Shown one piece after another: positions 36,306 to 47,536 of a DNA stretch of 64,000 nucleotides. Source of the stretch: Candidula unifasciata (taxonomy: Eukaryota > Mollusca > Gastropoda > Stylommatophora > Geomitridae); the NCBI GenBank assembly GCA_905116865.2, contig CAJHNH020008001.1, forward strand, positions 762,968 to 826,967, read 5' to 3'. The notes beneath the pieces were generated by a model. The model had not been told where the DNA came from and did no database searches. It saw only the letters and a program-made list of their open reading frames with translations. A program made the position numbers and the translations under genes. Numbering within the stretch: the first letter of the stretch is position 1; every line of letters starts with the position of its first letter.

Positions 36306-36794
36306 TTATCCTAAGATGAGAACTTGTGTTTGTGCACTGTGTATTTTTGTTCCAGCGTATGTTTAAAACTATTTTTGCAACATTCACATTTAAAGGCGTA
36401 AAAAAAAAAAAAAAGATATTGAGTTAGCTTTTGATTTATGCCCGCGTGTACTTAACAGACAAGTATGAGGCATCTGAATCTAAATACACTTATGTTTGCC
36501 TGAGTTTGAGAATGAACATCTTTCTGGAGACATCCTGGGTAGAGAGAAAGATATTTCCGGCTGAATGGTGTCATCTGAGCTTGCCGTCATTGTTTCGTGA
36601 GCTGCCAAAAACAGATGGCCATTAGCCAGCATGGAAAACCTTAGACGGAATTTCATGTCATTGCCAATCAATGGCGATATTTATTAGTTTTATATGTAGA
36701 AACGCGATTGCATGCTGGTTCCTCCATGATGGAGTATTCGATTCGCTTGGCGGCCTTTTGTCGGACAAAAATCACAGCCGTTATTAACACTTTA
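36306..36794. other. Non-coding interval
   Basis: Nothing was recognised apart from an A run near 36403. Confidence 0.4.
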
Positions 36795-36890
36795 TAGTGG
36801 GCAGGGAGGCTGCGTGGTCTTGAGGCATAGTGACCGCCTCGAGGCTAGAGGTTCCGGGTTCAATTTCCGGGAAGGCCTGGGAATTTTTCA
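36795..36890 (+). mobile_element. tRNA-derived SINE head
   Basis: gtggtcttgaggcatagtga (A-box-like) and gaggttccgggttcaatttc (B-box GGTTCAATTTC) have tRNA-like spacing. The body is short and diverged. Confidence 0.55.
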
Positions 36891-36904
36891 CTTGGACTGG
36901 GGCT

Positions 36905-38640
36905 TCTAATTAGGCAATTAACACACTGACAAACAAAAACACTTCAACACGAGTGGTAACATCTAATATAACATTTGATGATTTCAGCAATTACTTTCAT
37001 GATGACATAGAGCAGATAAAGGCTACAGTACCGAACTATCCATGTGATTTATCCATGCTGTCAACATTTTGTGAGAGATTTCCTCACTGACATACCTCTG
37101 ATGTCAGTCAATAACGTTTTTAGATATCTCACTAATCTTAAAAACAGTAATGCATCAGGTCTAGATGGTGTAAGCAATAGGATCCTTCGTTGTACTGCAT
37201 CAGTTATCTGCACGTCATTAACCTTCATTTACAACCAGTGCATCGCCAAGGGTTACTTTCCACCAGCCTTTAATATTGCCAAAGTCTATCCTCATCTAAA
37301 ATCTAGATCATTAGACAGTAGTATTCCCAGTATCTGTAGACATATCTCTCGAAAATCATCCCTATCGAAACCACTATAAAAACACATTCACAAAATAATA
37401 CTCCAACATTTAGATCACAGCGAACTTATTGTTGACAACCAGTCAGAGTTTTGACCAAAATATTCTTGTCAAATATGATAGAAAACTGGCATCAGAATAT
37501 TAACGAAAATAAGATATGTGGCGCAGTGTTTATAGACTTTAAAAAGGCCTTTTACATGATAGACCACACTATTCTTATCCGAAAGCTAGTAACAATGAAA
37601 GTGAGTTCCAACCTATTAACATTACTAACATCTCTTTTAATAAATAGAAAACAAGTTGTTTCACATAATAAATCCACATCTCAGACTATTACTTTAAATA
37701 CTGGAGTTCCTCAGGGTTCTATTCTTGGACCCCTTCTATTTGCAATTTACATAAATGATCTGCCCGTAAGTCTGTCGTCGTCGTGCGATTTATTCACCGA
37801 TGACTGCACAATCTATACAAATTCTCGAACTTGTAATACACTAGAGTTGTCTTTACAACAAGAATTTAACAATGTAGTTAGTTAGAACTACGCAAACCGC
37901 ATGCAAATCCACATAAGTAAGACAAAATCTATGTTAATAACAACAAGACAAAAACTCTGCACTTTAAACTCTCATAGAACCCTTCAACTCTTCCTAGGTA
38001 ACACACCAGTAGAAAGTGTAACTGAGCACAAAACTTTAGGCCTGATCATCGATGGAAATCTTACCTTCAACTCCCATGTGCAAACACTTGTTAAGCAAAC
38101 TGCTACAAAGGTATACCAACTAGCAAAAATTAAAAATTTTCTGGATGAAAACACCAGGAAATTATTCTATACTTCTCATATTCAGACCCACATAGACTAT
38201 TGCTCCACAATATGGGATGGATGTGCAAATTCAGTCCTCAGACGACTGAAAGCACACAATGGAAGGGCTGCTCGTTTAATAGCTAATAGTCATGGAAGTG
38301 ACTGTTCGCACCTATATAAAGAACTCATGCTATTACCGCTCCAGGAACTCCTACTATTCAATAAAGCTAAACTTATTAATACAATCATAACTAAAAATGC
38401 TCCATGTTACCTTTGGCCATTATTTAAATACATTGGAAGACATAGCAAACGCCTTAACATATTGCATATCTCTAAACCTAGAATAGACCTATATAAAACA
38501 AGCTTAGCGTACTCTGCAGCTCAGCTGTGGAATCATCTTCCACAGGAAATAAAAAATTTAAATAATCCCTTTAGATACAATCGGAAACTATTTAAATATT
38601 ATCTCACTACAGACTATATGCCCCCTTAAATGATTATAGT
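36905..38640 (+). pseudogene. CR1/L2/Jockey-group LINE reverse transcriptase, 5'-truncated and inactivated
   Basis: RT blocks appear in order: NSNASGLDGVSNRILR (finger), GAVFIDFKKAFYMIDHTIL (motif A), TGVPQGSILGPLLFAIYIND (motif B), LFTDDCTIYTN (motif C), KTLGLIIDGNLTFNSHV and a C-terminal QLWNHLPQEIKNL segment. The catalytic box reads F-T-D-D instead of F/Y-A-D-D (37793-37804). A stop near 37451 and another near 37883 split the frame, so it cannot make a full enzyme. Endonuclease and ORF1 are absent. A 39-nt G run follows about 45 nt downstream. Confidence 0.9.
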
Positions 38641-38683
38641 ATGTTAAGGCTATGATAAATTTCCATGAGATGTCTTCTGAAAT

Positions 38684-38722
<39 letters not shown>
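38684..38722. repeat. Homopolymer of 39 G
   Basis: Uninterrupted G run, possible quadruplex former or assembly-sensitive site. Confidence 0.97.
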
Positions 38723-38726
<4 letters not shown>

Positions 38727-38983
38727 AAACTGAAGCTTATTATTGTTTAAAACTGAAGATGCCAGTCGAACGCATTCCGATGTTTGTAACTAATATTTAA
38801 TTGGTTTTGATGATGTTTATATTATGCAACCTGTAAGACTTACATCATTTTTGGAATAGGCTTATTATTATACTCCTTAAAACGTTCAAGTTATGTCAGT
38901 ATAAATTAGAGCACATTCCAGCATTAGATATTGTAATTTTTTTTCTTTTATATAATCCTAAAATTTTTAATTTTGTATTCCTC

Positions 38984-38984
<1 letters not shown>

Positions 38985-39020
<36 letters not shown>

Positions 39021-39200
39021 TATTATTATTATTATCATTATTATTGTTATTATTATTATTATTAAATATGAAATGAGGTACAAATGAAAAATTGTATGAA
39101 AGGTGCGGAGTGGAAGGGCAGAATGTTAGACGGGCCTGCGTGTCCAATTCTTAACCCTTTGAAAATAAAGTTCTTTCGTTCGTTCGTTCCCCCTGGTCTC
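38985..39200 (+). repeat. (ATT)n tract plus dispersed repeat F, copy 2
   Basis: ATT repeats occupy 38988-39063. Then gacgggcctgcgtgtccaat, cttaaccctttgaaaataaa and gttctttcgttcgttcgttc follow, the reverse of 7703-7800. Confidence 0.75.
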
Positions 39201-39819
39201 TGGGTAGTGAGATCGGACGCCCGTGTGCATTGTTGCGCATTTAAAAAATCCATTGGCAGTTGGAAATCGAAAAGAGTAACCTAACGGCACTGCTCGGACA
39301 CAATTTGGAGTTAAAAATCTACCTAAAGTATTTAAAGATCCTCGCCGGTGCTACAGAGCTTGAGCTCCTTCGGACTCAGACTTCAGTTAGACAGAGGAAG
39401 AATTGAGCACTGATGGGTTACTACTCATGTGCCATGATGTTGATCCGTTGTTCAATCCTCAAAGCTGATTGTGGGGGAGACAGCTTGGATATACAGAGCT
39501 TTTTGTTGAAATATTTGCACGTTCTTTTCAAAGCCTTCACTTCACAGATTGTGCATTTCATGTACACATTCATACATAGTCGAAAGCTTTAAAAAAAAAA
39601 AAAAAAACTGTCAGAGACGAAGATAGATAAGGTGAAAGCCTCTAGATAGGTGACGACTAAAAGTCAGTGGTCGGCGATATTTACATTAAAATTAGAGAGA
39701 CCATTGTGATTGTGGGGAAGGGGTCCTGATGGCGAGCCTCCTAGAATCCCCGCAGATATGGCAACACTGTGTGAGAACCATGCAGACGAAAGGTCCACCC
39801 ATAGCTGCAAATAAAGTAC
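39201..39819. other. Non-coding interval
   Basis: No domain was recognised. An A run lies near 39592. Confidence 0.4.
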
Positions 39820-41157
39820 ACATTGTGCACTTCATGTACACAAACTGGAAAGCTCCTTAAAAATGACATGCGGTTATGGTGTTCAGCATCTAGTACCACA
39901 TTAAAGGAGTTAGACAAAGTGCAAAATCAAGCGCTCAGAGTCATCACAGGAGGGATGAAATCAACCCCCATATTAGAAATGGAGAAAGCTGGGAAAACAC
40001 AGGCACTGAGAGAACGCAGAGATACAAAGTTGCAAATACAAGCTGAAAAGTTCCTCAGTATGCCAGATCACCCGATGGAAAATAGATTTAAGAACCTAGC
40101 CTTGGGACGGTTAAAAAGAAGCAGCTTTATACACCAAGCTAAAAGAATATGTAGACAAACTCCTGACCTTCCAGAAATTGGCTGCCCATTTAAAAGTATT
40201 CCGGAACAAACCCCATGGAGAGAAAAATGTAAACTAACGGTACAAATCCAGACAAATGTGAAAGGGATATTTGACAAGAAAGAGCAAGATAGTGTACAAC
40301 GCAAAATGGCCACCCTCAGTTATATTGATGAAGAATACCCACAAGAACAATGGGTCAGAGTCTATACAGATGAGTCCGCAGAAAGTGCAGTTAGAAATGG
40401 TGGTACTGGAGTGTACATCGAATTCCCAGATGGTACTAGGGATAAATCCAGCGTACCAACCGGGAAGTACTGCCATAACTACGATGCAGACACCCAGGCT
40501 ATTAAGATAGCTACAGAGAAACTGCTAAATACCAACCTTGGCTCACAGTATGTGGTAATGCTTACAGATGCTAAATCAGTACTTGAAGCACTCCATATAG
40601 GAAACTACCAGAATTGCAAACACTGCTGACACAACTCAGCGTTCAGCGAAGAGTCGTAATGCAGTGGATACCGTCTCATTGTGGAGTGCCTGGAAATGAG
40701 AAAGCTGATCAACTGGCAGGGGAAGGTGCGACAAAAGAGCAGCCAGGTGTACCAGTCACATACCACCAAAAGAAAAGAATCATTAAATCGATCAGGAAAC
40801 CACCAGCCCCAGCACAAGACGACTATTTTATTATGGACAGACCAGAACAAGTCATTATCTTCCGCCTCAGAACAGGGCACAGCCAATTACGTAACCACAT
40901 GTACACAAAATTCAAGATAGGTGTATCAGCCATGTGCACCTGTGGAAATGTGCCCCAGACCGCAGAGCATGTACTCCAGGACTGCACCGATTTTGACACA
41001 TTAAGGCAAACCTTTTGGCCAGAAAGAACAACAGTGGAACGTAAACTCTATGGACCACTGAATGAAATAACAACGACAGTGAAATTTATACAAGAGACAA
41101 AACTGCTGATATAGATAACTTATTTCAGGCGAACGAAAGAAGAAGAAGAAGACATGC
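39820..41157 (+). pseudogene. I-type LINE 3' half: RT end, RNase H, Cys/His tail; frameshifted
   Basis: The first frame (to 40629) has LDKVQNQALRVITGGMKSTP (RT-connection region), VRVYTDESAESAVRNGGTGV (RNase H first Asp), NYDADTQAIKIA (second block, with Asp where Glu is usual) and VVMLTDAKSVLEAL (third Asp). A frame change near 40615 moves to QWIPSHCGVPGNEKADQLAG (fourth Asp), then FRLRTGHSQLRNHMYTKF and CTCGNVPQTAEHVLQDC. The 3' end is ggcgaacgaaagaagaagaa. The copy is 5'-truncated; one frameshift suggests moderate age. Confidence 0.88.
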
Positions 41158-41689
41158 GGTTGTTTATGGTGGTTGAGGGATACTCAGACACACACACACA
41201 AACGTGTATTAGTAATGTGTTTACGTTTACAATCTTTTCTATCTTATTAGTTTTTCTTCAGATTTTTAAACAGGGAAATCATACATCTGAATAAGGAGCA
41301 TGTTGCTACTGATTCTTATCGAGATTAACTAACAGCTGCAAGCGCCGAATATTTTTACCCGAAAATATAATTTTAGTCCCTTGAACGTCTAGCTGGAGTT
41401 ATCTGTAGGTGCCTCTCACAAAGCTTATCTTGGTTGGGTGTTGACAGTTATAGATAACATCACGGTACAGTTTTACATCTCCGCTATAATACTCCCAGCT
41501 TGAATAATTGGACAATGATAGTCACGAAAGTCAGTGGGTGAGAATAGCTGAACTTGTCAGTGGCAACATGCGGGTAAGAGAAATGGAGCGCAAATGAAAG
41601 GCAGTCTGGAGAATCTAAATCTGATTGTAGAAAACAAAAAATTTAAGCTTCGTTCTCTTTAAGCCGTCCGAGGGCCTGTTATATTAAGG

Positions 41690-42880
41690 ATTGGTTCTTG
41701 GCAATCTTAACTTGAATTCAGTTTCTTTGCTGCCAGTTTTGCCGGGGGCGTCCTGGAACGGGAATGGGATCTTCTGTGGGTCCAGTGCTGGCGATTTCTG
41801 CATATCGCGTCTTCTGCAGGTGCCTCTGGACGGTGAGCTGGTTTCTAGGCTGTCTGGCTTTTCGGTTGGCAAATATTAGTTGGTTGTGGTTCCTGCCTTT
41901 TTGGGAAGGGAGTCTGCTAGTCCTGAAAAGGACTGGCAGTTTGCCTGGGGGAAAGGGGGGGGGGGGGCTGGAACAAGTGGGTGGGCTCCTGTTGGTCTGG
42001 TGCCTGAAACTGTCGGTTACCTCGTCTGTGTGGTGTGGTGCTGTGGCCCTTGCTCCTTTTGTGGCTTTGTGCCTGGTATAGTTGTTGATAGGCGGTTTCA
42101 ATTTCTTCGAGTTAGACTGTCCTCTTTCAAATTCAGCTTTGTCGTAGATTATTACATCAGTTCGTTCTGTCTTTGCTGTAGTGCTTGAAATTCGGCTTCG
42201 CTGATCGGGTAATTGCCTTTCGTCGGCGTACTTTCTTTTCAGACCTCATTCAATATTTTGTTTGCCTGGTGAGTCTCTGATGTGTTAGTGCTTTGGTCAC
42301 ACGTTTTCACGGCCTCCGTAGACTGGGCCTTGTGTTTTTAGATGGTCGCTTCTGTGATGGGGCTTTTATTAGCCCTGCTGATACTAGATTTATGGTCTGT
42401 CTTGCTGGAGGCATCTCTTTCTTTCTCAAGGAGGACACGCTCCGTTCTGGCCGCTAGCACTGCTGCTTTGGCTTCTGCTTTTGTCTCCACAAGCAGGGCG
42501 ACTTCTTTATACGCGCCCTCTCGGGCTTCCTTGAGTTCTACCACCTCCTTCTTTCTCTCTTCGCGTTCTGCTTGCCGGCGAGCTACTTCTTTATCCTGGG
42601 CTGACTTGAGGTGTAACAGCAGGTCCTGCAGTTTTGGGTTGCTTCCTTGACCTCTGCTAGTAATCTGGTTTGCTGCGGGGTTTCTGCTAGCCTGTCTCCT
42701 TTCTGGGCTTTTATTTCATCCAACGTTTGGGAGAGCAGGCCTAACGTTTAAATTCTGTCAGCGGTGGCTTCAGCTCTGTCGACTTTCATCTTCTCAATTT
42801 CTTTGAGTTCAGTTCTTAGCTCGTTGATTTCTTAAAACAATTTACAGTTCTTTGTGGCGGTGCACAATTTATCGGTACTT
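41690..42880 (-). pseudogene. Broken charged/coiled-coil ORF region, retroelement ORF1-like (unassigned)
   Basis: The minus strand holds two main open pieces. One (42338-42544) reads VELKEAREGAYKEVALLVET, then KAEAKAAVLAARTERVLLEK, strongly helical with heptad-like spacing. The other (41718-42101) is Pro/Arg/Gln-rich (SPPTCSSPPPPFPPGKLPVL). Between them are frame changes. GC content and codon structure stand out from the AT-rich surroundings. It could be ORF1/gag of a retroelement or a decayed gene; I recognise no conserved domain. Confidence 0.35.
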
Positions 42881-43059
42881 CCTTCTGTTGTCGGTTCTGG
42901 AGGATGGTATAGCAAGATGTTTTAAATAACAAGGACCAAGAAGAATAAAAAAAAAAAGTGCTGACTTTTTTGTGGATATCGAGGATGACTGGACAATAAA
43001 TACCGTGTCTCTACCTAGCCACAACATAATTTTAGCACAATTTTCAACATATTCGTGGT

Positions 43060-44095
43060 AAAAACCCTGCCTCAAACATACACCCTAATTGAGAAGAAGT
43101 TAAGGCCACAAATAAAGATATGCCATGTCGAGATTCTTTATAAAGGAAAGCTAATAGACACATCTGAAATAAAAACAGGTTTGCGATAAGGATGTCTTTT
43201 GTCGCCTGACCTGTTTTTACTGACAATAGATTGGATTATGGAGATAGAAACTGCTAACATCAGGAATGGATTTCAGTGAAATCCTACAAAACAGCTTGAT
43301 GATTTGGACTTTACTGATGATATTTCTCTTCCTACCCACTCACGGAATCAGATGCAGGATAAATTAAAAATACGAGATCACAACAGCTAGGTCTGAAAAT
43401 TCAGAAGAAAAGGACAAAGATAATGAGAATAAATCAGGCAAATATTAATGTGGTTTCGCTGAACAGTATACCATTGCAGGCTGTGAAGTCGTACATCTGT
43501 TTGGACAATAATGTAGACAAAGATAGAGGAGCTAATAGAGAGATTCAAATAGGAATACAAAAGGCAAGTGGAGCTTTCATGATACTCACGAGTTTGTGGA
43601 GGTCAAGAGAAATAAAAACTGGTTCTAAACTTAAAATGTTTAATTCTAATGTAACATCAGTACTGTCATATGGAGAAGAAACATGGAGAACAACGAAGGC
43701 AAAACTAATAAATGACAAACATTCATTCACTCGTGCCTGCGCAGAATAGAGAGAGTTAAATGGTAAGATAGAATCACTAATCTGGAGCTATAGGAGAGAA
43801 CTCAACAAGTTCTACTAGACCAAGAGTTGAGGAAAAGACGTTGGCATTGGATAGGACACACGTTGAGAAAACCTGATAATAATATAACTAGAATGTCTTT
43901 GAAGTGGAGCCCATAAAGTCATTGAAATAAAGGAAGACAAGAACGGAGAAGGGAACTAGAGAGTGAGATTAAGAAGATAGGAAGAACATGGTGAGAGCTG
44001 GATTCGTTATCGAAGGATAGAACGACATGGCGTGAGTTGGTTGAGAGAGCTTATGCTCCAGTGGGAGTTAAAAGCAGAAGAAGAAGAATTAAGAA
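43060..44095 (+). pseudogene. RTE-like LINE reverse transcriptase 3' part, decayed
   Basis: The + strand frames include DLDFTDDISLP (RT catalytic box with F-T-D-D), NSIPLQAVKSYICLDNNVDK, VTSVLSYGEETWRTTKAKLI (the V-L-x-Y-G-x-E-x-W motif) and, in other frames, SWLREL followed by MLQW-like tail. Stops and frame changes are frequent. It ends in AGAAGAAGAAGAA near 44080-44092. The same family appears reversed at 63610-64000. Confidence 0.78.
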
Positions 44096-45029
44096 CATCA
44101 GCCAGACGTACGTATCTCGTTTGTCGCATAAAAACAATTTAAAATAATGAATTTATAAATAATTATACATAAATAATATTATTGACATCATAACTTTATA
44201 TAATGATAATATAATTTATAATTAGGTTTTTGTATGGAGGTGGATTCGCGGGAACAAAATACGACGGACAGTGTTGCATGATGGGGGCAAATTATGAAGG
44301 GATGGAGAATGAAGGAAGAAATGATTGCGGAAAGGATGAGAGCTGAGCGTCTGAGAAAAAAGACATTAAGTATAAATGATTACAACAACGGTCCTGAAAT
44401 CCCATGCTATAATCATGGAAGATTTTTCTGAACTCAGGCGGGCCTTGTTAGTCACACCCGACCGACATCGGCGGTTAAGTCCCAAGCCTCGTCGAAGCGC
44501 ACAATATAATACTATTGCCTGGAAAGACAGAAAGGTGTCAACAACAAGTATCTGTAAATAACAAAACAGACGCCATTGGACGAAAAGTAAACGTCTATAC
44601 ATAAGTATCCAAGCGGGCGTCATTGGACGAGAAGTAAACGTTACAACAGATGAAACGTTGCACATGCAATCAATCGCATAAGGCATCCCAGTTATCTGAC
44701 AACAGACCACTTTCTATTTTCTGAGTACGCAGTTCACAAATACAAATCATGCTGGGCAATCGACAACCATTTCAAATTAAATCCACAGCTCATAGTGTCG
44801 TGCCACGCTCTCCTTTCATTAGCTGGGCAACTATTATTACCATAATGCCAACACTGCTAAGAATGAAGAGCTGAGAGTAAAGAACGAGAAACAGCAATCG
44901 AAATCCGACTGATATAAAAATATATTCGGCTAGCAATGGATGCGCTTCATGACGTTAAACAGTGTCCTAAATTTTAAAAAAAAATCTCTACTTCCTTACC
45001 ATTTAAGCCACAGTGAAGGTTAAATGGAA
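44096..45029. other. Non-coding interval
   Basis: The only pattern seen is a roughly 45-bp direct repeat around ggacgaaaagtaaacgtcta (44580 and 44628). Confidence 0.5.
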
Positions 45030-45275
45030 CCAACATTAATGTAGGGGCTAGACGCTATCCTGTGAATCCGAAGGTCGTGGGTTCAAGTCCTATAAAAGGC
45101 GGACCTTTTTCCTCTCAATAATTACTTTAGCCCCTCGCAGGTCGATCCAGTCTCAAATGGGTACCAGGTGAAGTCCTGAAACGTGAAGGCGACCGGCGCG
45201 ACGGCAAGCACATCCCCACGGAGTGACTCCCTGTCTATAAAATAGAGGTCTAGCCCCATATGCCCATACACATGA
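45030..45275 (+). mobile_element. tRNA-derived SINE E, copy 3
   Basis: The head is ggggctagacgctatcctgt and gaaggtcgtgggttcaagtc (B box GGTTCAAGTCC). The body is tacaggt-like, and the end aaaatagaggtctagcccca is shared with copies 1 and 2. Confidence 0.72.
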
Positions 45276-45504
45276 AAATGTAGAAATGTGTCCTTTAGTT
45301 ACTGTTTCTTACTTTATTTAGGCCATAGCAAAGGTTAAATGACGACGGACTTTCCAATGTATTTACTGGGTTTTTGTTTCTTCCTCACCCTAACCATAAT
45401 CACCTTAAAAGTCATCCTTTTAGTTATCACAGCTGCAGGGGGGGGGGGGGGGGGGGGAAGATGAATATTTAGAAATGTGTTGCTAAAATATTTTCGAAAA
45501 TGAT

Positions 45505-45775
45505 GAGTTTCTTCTGCTTCTTCTTTGGGCTGTAAACTCCGGTGGAAAGTTATGGTTGTTTGTCCACTTTCGGACTTTAGTCGTGTTCTAGAACTTGGGT
45601 TTTATGTGATCATCAGAGAATATATCTGGCTTTTTTGTGTATACAGACTGTTGGTTCCTGGCGTCTCAGGCAGATGCACTCCGACTTTGAAGGGAGTACT
45701 CTTACTTTGCTGACATTTAAAACATGCCTGTTACAGGGTGGGGGGGGGGAGGGGGCACAGTAGGTCAGTTATGTT
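45505..45775 (-). mobile_element. SINE-like repeat A, copy 8
   Basis: On the + strand the copy reads from ttcttctgcttcttctttgg (tail) through gctgtaaactccggtggaaa, tgtccactttcggactttag, acagactgttggttcctggc and aaacatgcctgttac. It ends in a G-rich block near 45740. Confidence 0.75.
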
Positions 45776-46307
45776 TTCCACTCACAATTATGCTCCGGAA
45801 GCCACACAGGAGGATGATGGACTGAAGATATCATTAGCTAGTATGAGGCTCTGAGGAAACCCACTTGACGCAACGTCACAAGCATATGACAGCTTAAAGG
45901 CGTGCACAATCTGAGAACCCTCTTCTTTTAGTGGCTAGTTCGGATTATACATGAGGGATTATGGCCACCCACAGCAACCCACTCTCCCGGCATACTTTAA
46001 GAGACATACACTAAAATGGTTTTATTGTAAATTGTATGGCTCAAGGCAAAGTGTAAATAGGAGAATTGGAATGTTGCAACATTCTAATTCAGGTATTGTT
46101 GTTGATTTGTATGAACAGGATAAATTGGACGTCGTTGGAATGAGGATGAAAATTAGAAATGGGAAAATGATTAAAAAAAAAAAGAAAATGATTGCAGACG
46201 GGTAAAAGCTGAGCTGAAGAAACAGGACCAAGCTCTAATGGTGGTGGACGTTTGAGGTCACACGTGACTTAGACATGGATTGTGATTTCCTTCTCCCTAT
46301 AACACAA
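45776..46307. other. Non-coding interval
   Basis: Short LINE-like pieces (ggtaaaagctgagctgaaga) only; nothing firm. Confidence 0.35.
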
Positions 46308-46470
46308 GGCGGTCTCCGTGGCGAGGTGGTCAAGCCGTTTGCCTCGCGCTCTGAAGGTCGTGGGTTCGTTTCATGGTGACGCCGTTCAGTTCACGAGTGA
46401 AATGTTAACGAGATCCCTGGGAATCGTCGCCGGAGCTACGGAGGTGGTGCTCTGTGTGACGCTCTTGGCA
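46308..46470 (+). mobile_element. tRNA-derived SINE head
   Basis: ctccgtggcgaggtggtcaa (A-box-like) and gaaggtcgtgggttcgtttc (B-box-like) are about 35 bp apart. The following ccggagctacggaggtggtg has a weak counterpart near 39340. Confidence 0.6.
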
Positions 46471-47214
46471 GGCAGCTAGCTCTTATGCAAAGAGGGACTG
46501 AGCCATATTGGACAAAAAACGGTAATGTATACCCAAGGGAAAATCGCTTTTGTTAAAAACATGGACAGCTTTGAGGGATAACTCAAGATTAATTTATATC
46601 AAGTGATACAGTAGGGACAGAATGCAGGACAATGAGTAATTATGTAATGTAGAATCCACAGGCAGGGAAGAGGTGCTATTCAAGACAACGTTGAGAATCT
46701 TATGGACATAATGAGAAAAAAATTATATATCAACTGAAAATGTCAGTTGCCAGATTTAAAGAGGAAAACAATATAGAGTGTAGCAAAAGAAAAGGCGGTA
46801 TAAAGACATTTGCTAGAGAAATTTGTCTTCTGCCGAAGATACCTGAAAAGCTGCACAGAAGTAGTACGAGCTAAGCTTAAAATAATAATACAGTATAACA
46901 ATAGTAAAAAACTACTACTTTATGAAAATATCAAACCATAGACACAATTGATGCCGATGTCTTTTGCAGTCACAATTTCGAGAGAAAAAAAAATTCATAA
47001 TATGAAGAAGAAAACGAACAAGTAAAAGGACAACTGATGATGTTGATGACGGAAAATGTATGAGGACGAAAAACAAAAACTAAAACTGTTCAAACAGAGA
47101 TTAAGAAGAATGAGAAAGAAAGGGCCAGTGATGAAGAAAAAGATAATAATAAACAGACGCTGGGGAACGGTAATGAGAATAATCAACAGGAGAAGAAAAA
47201 ACAAAAACAATAAA
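46471..47214. other. Non-coding interval, purine-rich
   Basis: No gene was recognised. Frames are dominated by Lys/Arg from A-rich sequence. Confidence 0.4.
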
Positions 47215-47262
47215 AGGGTGGGGTGGGGGGGGGGTGGGGTGGGGGGGAGGGGGAGGGGTTGA
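47215..47262. repeat. G-rich tract
   Basis: Runs of G separated by single T or A (ggggtggggtgggggggagg); potential quadruplex. Confidence 0.9.
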
Positions 47263-47418
47263 ACAAGAAAAGGAAAAAAAAAGAACCTTATTAAACATAA
47301 TCAAACATAATTAATTTTGAGGAGAAATCCCGTTTTGAAGTTAACGTGAAAGCTTTGAACACGTAATGCCGGTTAAACAAGATTTAGAAGAAAGAGAAAG
47401 GTAAGGTAGATGCAATTT

Positions 47419-47536
<118 letters not shown>

